From: Pseudanabaena sp.
GTDB lineage: Bacteria; Cyanobacteriota; Cyanobacteriia; Pseudanabaenales; Pseudanabaenaceae
Assembly: GCA_003249035.1 (NCBI GenBank)
Contig: QBMK01000021.1
Location: forward strand, 1 to 63,906
Direction: 5' to 3'
Length of the DNA stretch: 63,906 bases
Shown here piece after piece: positions 49,437-58,014 of this stretch (positions within the stretch are counted from its first letter, which is position 1; each line of letters starts with the position of its first letter). The notes beneath the pieces are model-generated. The model saw only the letters and a list, made by a program, of their open reading frames with translations, was not told the DNA's origin and did not search any database. Both the position numbers and the translations under genes were made by a program.

Positions 49437-49632
49437 CTTGAGAATTAATAACTATCAAAGATCCGCGATCGCCTGTTGATGATGGTAGCGATCGCGCAAG
49501 TCAGCATTAAGTAAACTTTCCTTTACACAATTACCCTAGATATGAGGATTTGACTTTTTATTTGTATAGGAGATTACCTGCCATAGTATGATGCTGTCAG
49601 CCCACAGCAATCGATCCCGTACAGTCATCACT

Positions 49633-50760
49633 ATGCGTATCGCCATATTTACCGAGACATTTTTGCCAAAAATTGATGGCATCGTTACTCGCCTCAAATA
49701 CACTGTCGAATATCTGGTCAAACTCGGTAACCAAGTATTAGTGTTTTCTCCTGATGGTGGGCTTAAAGAATATTGTGGGGCAGAGATTTATGGCGTATCA
49801 GCCTTTGACTTTCCCCTATATCCAGAACTAAAAGTAGCCTTACCACGCCCCTCAATCGGTAATGCCCTTGAGAAATTTAACCCCGATATTGTGCATATTG
49901 TGAATCCTGCAATTTTGGGAATGGCGGGGCTATATTATGCCAAATCGATGAATTACCCGCTTATGGCTTCCTATCACACCCATTTACCCCAATATTTACA
50001 GCATTATGGATTGGGATTTCTGGAGGGCGTGATGTGGGAATTGGTCAAAAATACTCACAACCAAGCAGCGTTGAATCTTTGTACTTCAACAGTGATGATC
50101 GATGAACTACGATCGCATGGTGTGGAGCGACTCGATCTTTGGCAGCGTGGTGTCGATACGGTGCAGTTTCATCCAAAATTTAAAAGTGCGGAAATGCGAT
50201 CGCGACTCACCCAAGGACATCCAGAAGACACCTTATTCCTGTATGTGGGTAGACTCTCTGCCGAAAAAGAAATTCAGCAAATTTTGCCAGTGTTAGAAGC
50301 GATCCCTAATAGTCGCCTTGCTCTAGTGGGAAATGGGCCATACCGTCAGGAGCTAGAGAAGATTTTTGCAGATACTAAAGCCAATTTTGTGGGCTATTTA
50401 CGTGGTGATGATCTTGCCGCAGCCTTTGCGTCCAGTGATGCCTTTCTATTCCCATCGCGTACAGAGACTCTGGGCTTAGTACTGCTCGAAGCTATGGCGG
50501 CTGGTTGTCCAGTTGTTGCCGCAAATTCAGGGGGAATTCCTGATATTGTCAACAATGGGCTTAATGGCTATTTATTTGAGCCTAGTGATAGCAATGGCTT
50601 AACCTTAGCAACTCAAAGTCTTTTGCAAAGTCGTAATGAATACATGTGCATCGAAGCCCGTCTAGAAGCAGAAAAGTGGGGTTGGGATGCTGCCACGAGA
50701 CAATTGCAGAATTATTATGAACAGACGATAGAGGCTTGTAAACCAGTTTTAAGTGCTTAA
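49633..50760 (+). CDS. sqdX: Sulfoquinovosyltransferase SqdX
   Basis: GT4 glycosyltransferase that transfers sulfoquinovose to diacylglycerol to make SQDG, a thylakoid lipid. 375 residues from ATG 49633 (MRIAIFTETFLPKIDGIVTR); the frame is open to 49588 but the shorter start fits SqdX proteins. The C-terminal RTETLGLVLLEAMAAGCPVV is the GT-B donor-binding EX7E-type motif, and FLYVGRLSAEKEIQQILPVL precedes it. A hairpin terminator follows. Confidence 0.9.
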   Translation: MRIAIFTETFLPKIDGIVTRLKYTVEYLVKLGNQVLVFSPDGGLKEYCGAEIYGVSAFDFPLYPELKVALPRPSIGNALEKFNPDIVHIVNPAILGMAGLYYAKSMNYPLMASYHTHLPQYLQHYGLGFLEGVMWELVKNTHNQAALNLCTSTVMIDELRSHGVERLDLWQRGVDTVQFHPKFKSAEMRSRLTQGHPEDTLFLYVGRLSAEKEIQQILPVLEAIPNSRLALVGNGPYRQELEKIFADTKANFVGYLRGDDLAAAFASSDAFLFPSRTETLGLVLLEAMAAGCPVVAANSGGIPDIVNNGLNGYLFEPSDSNGLTLATQSLLQSRNEYMCIEARLEAEKWGWDAATRQLQNYYEQTIEACKPVLSA

Positions 50761-50769
50761 AGTACTGGA

Positions 50770-50794
50770 GAGTGTGCCCCAGAGGGGCACACTC
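50770..50794 (+). terminator. Rho-independent terminator after sqdX
   Basis: 11-bp perfect arms GAGTGTGCCCC (50770-50780) and GGGGCACACTC (50784-50794), 3-base loop, followed by TTT. Confidence 0.85.
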
Positions 50795-50889
50795 TTTCAT
50801 AAAGAAGTATTGCGATCGCGCTTCCAAGCGGTATTGCTTCACAGTACAATGGCGATCGCTATCATTATTTCGTAAGCATAAATATTCTT

Positions 50890-51828
50890 TTGATTTCCCT
50901 CGAATCTGTCTCCGAAATTTACTATAAACCATTGCTTTCTCTAGTTTTTGAGGCGCAATCAGTACATCGGCAATATCATCAAACTGATGCTGTGCAGATG
51001 TGTACATTATCAAATATCAAATCAGGTCGCTGTCCTGAAGATTGTAAATATTGTCCGCAAAGTGCTCGCTATCCAACGGGGGTAGAGACTTATCCGCTGT
51101 TGCCATTGGATGAAGTGATTAGCCAAGCAAAAGAAGCAAAACAGCATGGTGCAACTCGTTTTTGTATGGGAGCAGCATGGCGCAATGCACCCGATGGAGA
51201 AGAGTTTGAGCGGGTTTTGCAAATGGTCGAAGCTGTAGCAGGGATGGAAATGGAAGCCTGTGTAACGATGGGGATGCTGCGACCAGATCAAGCTCAGCGT
51301 TTAGCCAAGGCTGGCTTAACAGCCTATAACCATAATCTCGATACTTCCGAAAGTTTCTATCCCGAAATTATTACGACTCGCACCTATAGCGATCGCCTCG
51401 AAACAATTCAGCATGTCGCTGATGCAGGTATTCAAGTTTGTTGTGGCGGCATCGTCGGGATGGGCGAAACAGATGGCGATCGCATCGATCTTTTACATAC
51501 ATTAGCAAACCTCACGCCACAACCTGAGTCAGTACCAATTAATGCATTATCTCCCGTTGCAGGGACTCCATTTGGCGATCTTGATGCGATCGATCCTTTG
51601 GTTCTAGTGCGCATGGTGGCAACCGCGAGAATTCTGATGCCTAAAGCAGTAGTGAGACTTTCCGCAGGACGCGATCGGCTCAGCGTTTCCGATCAAGCTC
51701 TCTGCTTCCTTGCAGGCGCGAATTCTATCTTCTCTAGTGAGAAACTACTCACGACTGCGAATCCAGACTGGCAGGATGATGCGGAGATGTTCCAAAAATT
51801 AGGTGTAAAACCGAAGGAATTCGCATAA
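50890..51828 (+). CDS. bioB: Biotin synthase
   Basis: Radical SAM enzyme that inserts sulfur into dethiobiotin. 312 residues. The radical SAM cluster is CPEDCKYC and the following Cys residues for the 2Fe-2S cluster are present (MEACVTMG; CCGGIVGMGETD). YNHNLDTSESFYPEIITTRT is characteristic. No ATG precedes the conserved start, so TTG 50890 is the best start. It ends KEFA within a large palindrome shared with convergent ppk. Confidence 0.93.
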   Translation: MISLESVSEIYYKPLLSLVFEAQSVHRQYHQTDAVQMCTLSNIKSGRCPEDCKYCPQSARYPTGVETYPLLPLDEVISQAKEAKQHGATRFCMGAAWRNAPDGEEFERVLQMVEAVAGMEMEACVTMGMLRPDQAQRLAKAGLTAYNHNLDTSESFYPEIITTRTYSDRLETIQHVADAGIQVCCGGIVGMGETDGDRIDLLHTLANLTPQPESVPINALSPVAGTPFGDLDAIDPLVLVRMVATARILMPKAVVRLSAGRDRLSVSDQALCFLAGANSIFSSEKLLTTANPDWQDDAEMFQKLGVKPKEFA

Positions 51829-51871
51829 TAAAAAAGGCTCCCCAAGGGAGCCTTTTTTATTATGCGAATTC
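51817..51871. terminator. Palindromic bidirectional terminator shared by bioB and ppk
   Basis: 26-bp perfect arms (51817-51842 and 51846-51871) around a CAA loop, with the A-run/T-run in the stem giving U-tracts on both transcripts. The arms extend into both coding regions, so both proteins end in E-F-A followed by TAA. Confidence 0.9.
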
Positions 51872-54055
51872 AGGTCGCCCTTGTGACATGAAATGCTTTT
51901 GTGAACTCATTTCAGGCTCTCCATCCTTCGGAACTCTCTGAATATAAGTTCCATCTTCCTTAAGATCCCAAGCTTGACGATTATCAGCTAGAATAATTTC
52001 GAGAATCTGCTTAAGTTCTTTGATTAGAGATACCTCTTCAACAGGAGTGATTACCTCAACCCTTGCATCAAGGTTCCTTGGCATCCAGTCAGCACTGCCT
52101 ATATATATCTGCTCTTCGCCACCATTACTAAAATAGAAGATGCGTGAATGTTCTAGAAATCGGCCGATTACACTAATAACCCGAATGCGATCGCTTAGCC
52201 CCTTCACTTTGGGACGAATACAGCAGATACCACGAATGATTAGATCAATATTCACACCAACTTGTGAAGCCTCATATAGAGCTGAAATGATCTCAGGATC
52301 GACCAATGAGTTCATTTTGGCAATGATATAGGAAGGATAGCCTTGCTTTTGATGTTCGATTTCACGTTGGATCAGTTTCAAGAACTTCTCGCGCATATTC
52401 ACAGGGGCAACTAGAAGCTTGCGATAGTCACGCTGACGAGAATAACCAGTCAAGTAGTTAAACAAATCCGTGAGATCGGCTCCCAAATTATCATTACAGC
52501 TAAAGATCCCCAGATCGCTATAAAATCGCGCCGTTTTTGGGTTGTAGTTGCCAGTGCCAATATGGACATAACGTACTAAGCGATCGCCTTCTTGCCTTAC
52601 CACCAGAGCCGTTTTGGTATGGGTTTTGAGATTCTTAAATCCATAGACGACATGTACTCCTGAATTCTCAAGCTTTCTTGCCCAGAGAATATTATTCGCC
52701 TCATCAAATCTCGCCTTTAGCTCCACTAACACTGCCACCTGCTTGCCATTCTCAGCCGCCCGAATCAGCGCATGAACAATTGGCGAATCTCCAGATGTAC
52801 GATACAGAGTTTGTTTGATTGCTAGAACATCATCATCATTTGCGGCATCTTCGATAAATCGCTGTACCGTTGTGGTGAAAGATTGATAAGGATGATGAAC
52901 TAAAAAATCACCTTCACTAATGATGTCAAAAATGTTTTTACCATCTTCATCTCCTTGCTTCAATCTTGGATGAGTTACTGATTTCCAAGGCTTATCTTGA
53001 TGCTCAGGCATTGGCAAAAAAGAGATCGCCATCAGATCGCCTAAGCCAATCAATCCGGGGATATCATACACATCCGCTTCAGTAATCCCCAATTGCTCGA
53101 TTAACTCTTTACGGATTTCTGGAGGTATATCACTGGCGATTTCCATCCGCACGACTGAGCCAAACTTCTGCTTACGCAACTCTTCTTGCAAAGCAGAAAT
53201 CAAGTCATCCGCTTCTTCTTCTTCGATGTCAAGCTGCGCATCACGGGTAATCCGAAATGGATAATAACTAATAATCTCCATCCCTGGGAATAAAGCATCA
53301 AGGTTATGAGCGATTACTTGTTCCAATGGTACAAAAGTATGATCGTCTGTCTCCGGAATTTTGACAAAGCGTGGCAATACATTTGGCACTTTCACCCGTG
53401 CAAAGTTTTTTTCCTTAGTATAGCGATCGCGCACTATTACGACCAAATTCAGACTGAGATTAGAAATGTAAGGGAATGGATGCGCAGGATCGACTGCTAA
53501 TGGTGTGAGAACAGCAAAGAGCTTGTCTTGGAAATAGGTTTTGAGATACCGCTGATGTTTCTTATCGATATCCTTGTAGTCAAGGAGCTTCACCCCATGT
53601 TCATATAATTCTTGCCGAATGGTATTCTCAAAAAATTCATGCTGCATCGTGACCAATGGCACTAAAGCCTCACGAATTACTTGCAGCTGCTTTTCTGGAC
53701 TAAGCCCATCGTCGGAAACAATATCCATATGCTCTGCAAACTTTTTCTTCACGCTAGCAACTCTAACCATGAAAAATTCATCAAGGTTAGTACTAAAAAT
53801 TGCAAAAAATTTAGCTCTTTCTAATAATGATGTGCGTGAGTCAATGCCTTCGCTTAAAACCCTCTTATTAAAAGCAATCCAGCTTAGTTCACGATTAAAA
53901 AAATACATGGAACGATCGACTGACTTTTCATCTTGCTTGTCAATTGTCACTAGTGTAGATTCTGAGATTTCTGACGACACAACACTTTCTATGATGTCAA
54001 CTTCTAGCGAAACATCTAAATCTTTCTGCTCTAAATCTTTTTTGGTTCTAGTCAT
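51860..54055 (-). CDS. ppk1: Polyphosphate kinase 1
   Basis: Makes polyphosphate from ATP reversibly. 731 residues. The N-terminal domain contains YFFNRELSWIAFNKRVLSEG, conserved in Ppk1. The catalytic His lies in VRYVHIGTGNYNPKTARFYS, and VELKARFDEANNILWARKLE and RVEVITPVEE are conserved downstream. The N-terminal 45 residues are acidic and variable. Polyphosphate synthesis relates to the pst phosphate importer nearby, though the two are not in one operon. Confidence 0.95.
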   Translation of the reverse strand: MTRTKKDLEQKDLDVSLEVDIIESVVSSEISESTLVTIDKQDEKSVDRSMYFFNRELSWIAFNKRVLSEGIDSRTSLLERAKFFAIFSTNLDEFFMVRVASVKKKFAEHMDIVSDDGLSPEKQLQVIREALVPLVTMQHEFFENTIRQELYEHGVKLLDYKDIDKKHQRYLKTYFQDKLFAVLTPLAVDPAHPFPYISNLSLNLVVIVRDRYTKEKNFARVKVPNVLPRFVKIPETDDHTFVPLEQVIAHNLDALFPGMEIISYYPFRITRDAQLDIEEEEADDLISALQEELRKQKFGSVVRMEIASDIPPEIRKELIEQLGITEADVYDIPGLIGLGDLMAISFLPMPEHQDKPWKSVTHPRLKQGDEDGKNIFDIISEGDFLVHHPYQSFTTTVQRFIEDAANDDDVLAIKQTLYRTSGDSPIVHALIRAAENGKQVAVLVELKARFDEANNILWARKLENSGVHVVYGFKNLKTHTKTALVVRQEGDRLVRYVHIGTGNYNPKTARFYSDLGIFSCNDNLGADLTDLFNYLTGYSRQRDYRKLLVAPVNMREKFLKLIQREIEHQKQGYPSYIIAKMNSLVDPEIISALYEASQVGVNIDLIIRGICCIRPKVKGLSDRIRVISVIGRFLEHSRIFYFSNGGEEQIYIGSADWMPRNLDARVEVITPVEEVSLIKELKQILEIILADNRQAWDLKEDGTYIQRVPKDGEPEMSSQKHFMSQGRPEFA

Positions 54056-54137
54056 AGGGGCAAAGCTATCGGCTGGCGTAAAACAGTTAATACTAGATTA
54101 CCGAAGTGTAGGTCATTACTATGTGAGCTTAAACACT

Positions 54138-54218
54138 TTTAAGTACTTGTGCAAAATAATTGTAAAGTTACGCCCCGAAGGGGCGCAACTTTACAATTAT
54201 TTTGCACAAGTACTTAAA
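54138..54218. repeat. Near-perfect 39-bp-arm hairpin
   Basis: Arms 54138-54176 and 54180-54218 pair with one mismatch around a GAA loop (TTTAAGTACTTGTGCAAAAT on the outside, ACGCCCCGAAGGGGCG at the tip). It lies downstream of gpx and upstream of ppk on their strand. It is the longest palindrome of the window. Confidence 0.85.
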
Positions 54219-54259
54219 AATAAAAGGCGGCACGATGTGCCACCCTTTATTTACAAAAC

Positions 54260-54733
54260 TTAGCCTAAAAGTGCTTCGATATCTTTACGCAGACCTGCAT
54301 CTTCAGGTGCAACGCTGGAAGGGTAGTATTTCACAACTTTACCTTCTTTATCAACTAGAAACTTATTGAAGTTCCACTGCACTTGGTTACCTGTTGTCTC
54401 AGTAAGATACTTATAGGTATCGGCAATACCACTGCCACTTACCTTCACCTTGCTGAACATATCAAAGGTGACATCATAGGTGAGCGAGCAAAAGCTCTTG
54501 ATTTCTGCCTCGGTACCAGGTTCCTGTGCGCCAAAATCGTTGCTAGGAAAGCCAAGAATCTCGAATCCTTTGTCTTTGTATTCACGATAAAGAGATTCTA
54601 GCCCCTTGTACTGCTTGGTGTAGCCGCATTTAGAGGCAACGTTGACAACTAGGGCAACTTTACCTTTGTACTGAGCGAGATCGACAGGTTGACCGTCGAT
54701 ATTAGTGATCTTGAAATCGTAAAGTGTGGACAT
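54260..54733 (-). CDS. Glutathione peroxidase family protein
   Basis: 157 residues from ATG 54733 (MSTLYDFKITNIDGQPVDLA). The catalytic triad is visible: peroxidatic Cys in NVASKCGYTKQY, Gln in FGAQEPGT and Trp in VQWNFNKFLVD. A second Cys in KSFCSLTYDV matches the thioredoxin-dependent GPx type, so thioredoxin could be the reductant in place of glutathione. Cys replaces selenocysteine. The frame is open to 54799, but upstream codons look non-conserved. Confidence 0.92.
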   Translation of the reverse strand: MSTLYDFKITNIDGQPVDLAQYKGKVALVVNVASKCGYTKQYKGLESLYREYKDKGFEILGFPSNDFGAQEPGTEAEIKSFCSLTYDVTFDMFSKVKVSGSGIADTYKYLTETTGNQVQWNFNKFLVDKEGKVVKYYPSSVAPEDAGLRKDIEALLG

Positions 54734-54776
54734 ATTTTGGTTTTTGAGTTGTTTGAGGATTGCTAGCATCATCAAT

Positions 54777-54822
54777 AATTTTAGGATTTTTAGCATCAAT
54801 AGGTGCTGAAAATCCTAAAATT
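54777..54822. repeat. Hairpin upstream of gpx
   Basis: AATTTTAGGATTTTTAGCA (54777-54795) pairs with 54804-54822 at 18 of 19 positions, 8-base loop. It lies between divergent gpx and the P-loop kinase gene, in a promoter region. Confidence 0.65.
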
Positions 54823-54865
54823 GCTGCATAGTTAAAAAACTTACTTAGCTTTTTATAGCGATCGC

Positions 54866-55390
54866 ATGGCAAGTGTAATTATCCTAATTGGGGTACCTGC
54901 GAGTGGCAAATCTAGCCTCGCTGAGAGGATGTTGCGTGCTTCTAATCAGACTTCTCATCAGAATAGTAGCAGCCTCACCCATGGGCAAACCCAACTAATC
55001 AACCCCGATTGCATTCGAGCATCACTCTATGGATCGGCTGACAAGCAAGGAGATTGGGCAGAAATTTGGGCGCAGGTTCAACAAGAGTTTGCCAACGCAG
55101 CTAAATTGCAACAATCTGTAATATATGATGCCACAAACTACAAGCGCGAATATCGTAAAAGTATTATCGGCCTTGCTAAAGAACATGGATTTAAGCCAAT
55201 TACAGGGATTTGGCTAGATGTGCCACTTTGGATTTGTTTGTCACGAAATGATATGCGCGATCGAGTAGTTCCTGAAGATGTTGTAGTAGAGATGTATCGC
55301 ACCTTGTCCTATCATCCACCAAGACTCGATGAAGGCTTTGATCGAATTTTGTTTCGCGATGAAAAATTAGAAAATGAATGGATAGACTAA
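54866..55390 (+). CDS. P-loop kinase-like ATPase
   Basis: 174 residues. Walker A is ILIGVPASGKSSLAERML at the N-terminus. INPDCIRASLYG and VIYDATNYKREYRKSIIGLA follow the pattern of the zeta-toxin/polynucleotide-kinase (AAA_33) family. SRNDMRDRVVPEDVVVEMYR contains the lid arginines. The substrate is unknown; tRNA-ligase-like 5' kinases and zeta-like enzymes share this layout. No antitoxin-like gene is adjacent, so a toxin role is unlikely. Confidence 0.8.
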   Translation: MASVIILIGVPASGKSSLAERMLRASNQTSHQNSSSLTHGQTQLINPDCIRASLYGSADKQGDWAEIWAQVQQEFANAAKLQQSVIYDATNYKREYRKSIIGLAKEHGFKPITGIWLDVPLWICLSRNDMRDRVVPEDVVVEMYRTLSYHPPRLDEGFDRILFRDEKLENEWID

Positions 55391-55391
55391 G

Positions 55392-55495
55392 TAAGGAATG
55401 ATGATTTAATAAAACCCAAAATTGGTTCGGCGGGCGAAGCCCGCCGAACCAATTTTGGGTTTTATACGCACATGTTATTTAATTTTCATTCCTAA
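55392..55495. repeat. 104-bp palindromic element with TAAGGAATGA terminal repeats
   Basis: The ends TAAGGAATGATGATTTAAT (left) and, inverted, TTAGGAATGAAAATTAAAT are similar. Inside is a perfect 27-bp-arm hairpin (55409-55435 and 55439-55465; core TTCGGCGGGCGAAGCCCGCC). A half copy lies at 27553. It starts 2 bases after the kinase gene stop. Confidence 0.75.
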
Positions 55496-55678
55496 CTCAT
55501 TCTTTCTAAAATAAGCGATTTGAATTGTTACTGTCGAATGCGTGGAATCATCCCTTAAAATTGTGATTGATTGAAGAGAGTTATATCCGCAAAAACACGT
55601 AATTTTAAAACCTTAAAAACACGAAATTTTTTAACAATTCTTCACTGATAATAGCTTTCATCTACTTTCCGAAAACAA

Positions 55679-55697
55679 CTTAATCCAATCTTAACCT
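55679..55697 (+). promoter_or_regulatory. Pho box upstream of pstS
   Basis: CTTAATCC, a 3-base spacer AAT, then CTTAACCT: two 8-bp direct repeats matching the cyanobacterial SphR/PhoB box (PyTTAAPyPy with 3-bp spacing). It lies 110 bases before the pstS start, implying induction by phosphate starvation. Confidence 0.75.
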
Positions 55698-55806
55698 CCA
55701 GACAATCATTAATTAATCAAAGCTTTCCTTGACCTTAATGAAGTGCCCTTGATACTTGTGTAACTTTAAGTTGTATAACAATTAATTGCGTTGCTATAGA
55801 CAAATC

Positions 55807-56817
55807 ATGGGTTCATCTGTCATGTTTAAAGGTCTCTTTTTTAAGGCAGCTTCTGCTGTTGCTGTTAGCACTGCCCTAATCACATCATTCGGTTCTCAGG
55901 CAAATGCCCAGAGTGTTATCAAGGTAGATGGATCTAGCACTGTATTCCCTATTATGGAAAGAGCTGCTAGCGACTTTCAGAAGTCCGGTGGCTCCAGAGT
56001 AACCGTTGGTATTTCAGGAACAGGTGGCGGTTTCAAGAAATTCTGTAACGGTGATACCGATATTTCCAATGCTTCTCGCCCAATCCTCAAAAAAGAAATC
56101 GATGCCTGCAAAGCTAAGGGAGTTAGTTACTTCGAGCTTCCTATTGGCTATGATGGTATAGTCGTGGTTGTCAATCCACAAAATACTTGGGCAAAGGATC
56201 TGACTGTCGATGAACTCAAGAGAATTTGGGAACCAGGTTCTAAAATCAAAAACTGGAGTCAAGTTCGTAAAGGCTTTCCTAATGTTCCCTTAAAGTTATT
56301 TGGTCCAGGTCCTGATTCGGGTACTTTTGATTATTTCACCGAAGCGATTAATGGCAAGGCGAAGGCTAGCCGCACCGACTTTACTCCTAGCGAAGATGAC
56401 AATGTATTAGTCAGAGGTGTTGCAAGCGATCGCGGAGCTCTCGGCTATTTTGGCAAGTCTTATTTAGAGGCAAATAAAGGCCGTGTTCGTGCCGTTGGCA
56501 TTTCTAGAGGCGGCGGCAAAGCAGTCATGGCTTCTGATGCCACCGTGCAAAATGCTTCCTATCAGCCACTCTCACGTCCTTTGTTCATTTACGTCAACTC
56601 CACATCTGCTAAGCGTCCTGAAGTAAAGCGTTTTGTAACCTTTATTTTCAACAATGGCAACAAAGTTGTCAAACAGGCTAACTACACTCCATTCCCTCAG
56701 AAAGCTTACGGTCAGATCCTTGCCAATTACAACAAGGGCAAACTCGGCACCATTTTTGGAGGCGAAGCAGAAGTTGGTCTGACTATTAACGAATTGATTG
56801 CACGCGAAGTTCGTTAA
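55807..56817 (+). CDS. pstS: Phosphate-binding protein PstS
   Basis: Periplasmic phosphate receptor of the Pst ABC importer. The signal peptide [20 protein letters not shown] precedes the mature start [20 protein letters not shown]. Phosphate-binding segments include [27 protein letters not shown] and [20 protein letters not shown]. The start is ATG 55807 or 55822. The upstream Pho box supports starvation induction. A small hairpin separates it from pstC, which may lower downstream expression relative to pstS. Confidence 0.95.
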   Translation: MGSSVMFKGLFFKAASAVAVSTALITSFGSQANAQSVIKVDGSSTVFPIMERAASDFQKSGGSRVTVGISGTGGGFKKFCNGDTDISNASRPILKKEIDACKAKGVSYFELPIGYDGIVVVVNPQNTWAKDLTVDELKRIWEPGSKIKNWSQVRKGFPNVPLKLFGPGPDSGTFDYFTEAINGKAKASRTDFTPSEDDNVLVRGVASDRGALGYFGKSYLEANKGRVRAVGISRGGGKAVMASDATVQNASYQPLSRPLFIYVNSTSAKRPEVKRFVTFIFNNGNKVVKQANYTPFPQKAYGQILANYNKGKLGTIFGGEAEVGLTINELIAREVR

Positions 56818-56853
56818 ACTTCATTTTTCATCAATCGCTCATAGCATCAACTT

Positions 56854-56889
56854 AAGTAAGGTACGGGGTTTTTACCACGTACCTCACTT
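56854..56889 (+). terminator. Hairpin between pstS and pstC (attenuator candidate)
   Basis: AAGTAAGGTACGGGG (starting 56854) pairs imperfectly with CCACGTACCTCACTT (ending 56889); two mismatches. A TTTTT run is in the loop and not after the stem, so it is more likely an mRNA-stability element than a strong terminator. Confidence 0.45.
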
Positions 56890-57029
56890 GATTGAAAAGC
56901 GCTATATCCCCAAAATCCAATTTAATTTAATCCCAGAAATGTAATCTTCAACATTTTTGGGATTTTAAGCATTTGTTTATTTGCATTTTGGCCGTGTCTA
57001 GCCATATTCCTAGAAATACGCACAATCTC

Positions 57030-58010
57030 ATGACTAAAGAAGCCAGTATCGGCAACCTGAAAACTTTTAAACGCAGTCGCACTCAAAAGCGCTTAATCAC
57101 TGAAAAAGTGATTGAAATAGCACTTTTTTTAGCCGCTTCATCCTCAGTCTTGACTACCTTTGGGATCATGGAAATTCTGATTGGAGAGACTTTGCAATTC
57201 TTTCAAAAAGTCTCAATCGTTGAATTTTTGACAGCAACTGAATGGACTCCCTTATTCAGCGAACCAAAATATGGCATTTTGCCACTAATCTCTGGAACAT
57301 TAGTTACCACTGGCGTCGCTCTAGTTTTGGCTATTCCCCTTGGCACAATCATTGCAATTTATTTAAGCGAATTTGCATCAGATCGCTTGCGAGAAATCAT
57401 TAAACCAATTTTAGAGATTTTGGCAGGCATCCCCACAGTCGTATATGGTTACTTTGCGCTACTCTTTGTCACACCTTTGCTCAAAGAATCAATTTTAGCA
57501 GTCCAAAAGTTTTTTATACCAGGACTGGAAGAGTTTGATTATTTCGTCCTGCCTGGATTTAATATGCTCAGTGCAGGGCTAGTAATGGGGATCGCGATCG
57601 TGCCATTTATTAGCTCGATTAGTGAAGATGCCATGAGAGCTGTCCCTCTGCAAATGCGAGAAGGTTCCTATGCGATGGGAGCGACAAAATTACAAACGGC
57701 GCTCAACGTGGTCTTGCCTTCAGCAATCTCAGGAATTATGGCGGCATACATCTTAGGGATTTCAAGAGCGATCGGGCAGACGATGATTGTGGCGATCGCA
57801 GCTGGGTTGCAGCCAATTTTGACATGGAACCCACTCGAAGGAGCCGCCACGATCTCCACATACATTGTACAAGTCTCACAGGGCGATATTGCTAGAGGAA
57901 CTGTAGAGTATCAGACAATTTTTGCAGCAGGACTAACCCTAGTATTGATTACGCTATTGCTGAATGTTATTGGGTTCTTTTTGACTAAGCGATTTCGAGA
58001 GGTTTATTAG
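57030..58010 (+). CDS. pstC: Phosphate ABC transporter permease PstC
   Basis: 326 residues from ATG 57030 (MTKEASIGNLKTFKRSRTQK); the frame is open from 56973. Six transmembrane helices. The inner-membrane permease signature EGSYAMGATKLQTALNVVLP followed by GIMAAYILGISRAIGQT is the EAA loop that contacts PstB. ILEILAGIPTVVYGYFALLF is typical of PstC. pstA starts 4 bases after its stop. Confidence 0.95.
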   Translation: MTKEASIGNLKTFKRSRTQKRLITEKVIEIALFLAASSSVLTTFGIMEILIGETLQFFQKVSIVEFLTATEWTPLFSEPKYGILPLISGTLVTTGVALVLAIPLGTIIAIYLSEFASDRLREIIKPILEILAGIPTVVYGYFALLFVTPLLKESILAVQKFFIPGLEEFDYFVLPGFNMLSAGLVMGIAIVPFISSISEDAMRAVPLQMREGSYAMGATKLQTALNVVLPSAISGIMAAYILGISRAIGQTMIVAIAAGLQPILTWNPLEGAATISTYIVQVSQGDIARGTVEYQTIFAAGLTLVLITLLLNVIGFFLTKRFREVY

Positions 58011-58014
58011 AGCT

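Noticed and set aside
53619-54263. 214-codon plus-strand ORF antisense to ppk
   Set aside because: Overlaps the start of ppk and the big hairpin; sequence is low-complexity Ser/Leu-rich antisense of acidic codons.
54866-55390. Zeta-type toxin
   Set aside because: Shares the P-loop kinase layout, but no antitoxin gene is adjacent and the core-genome context argues against a TA role.
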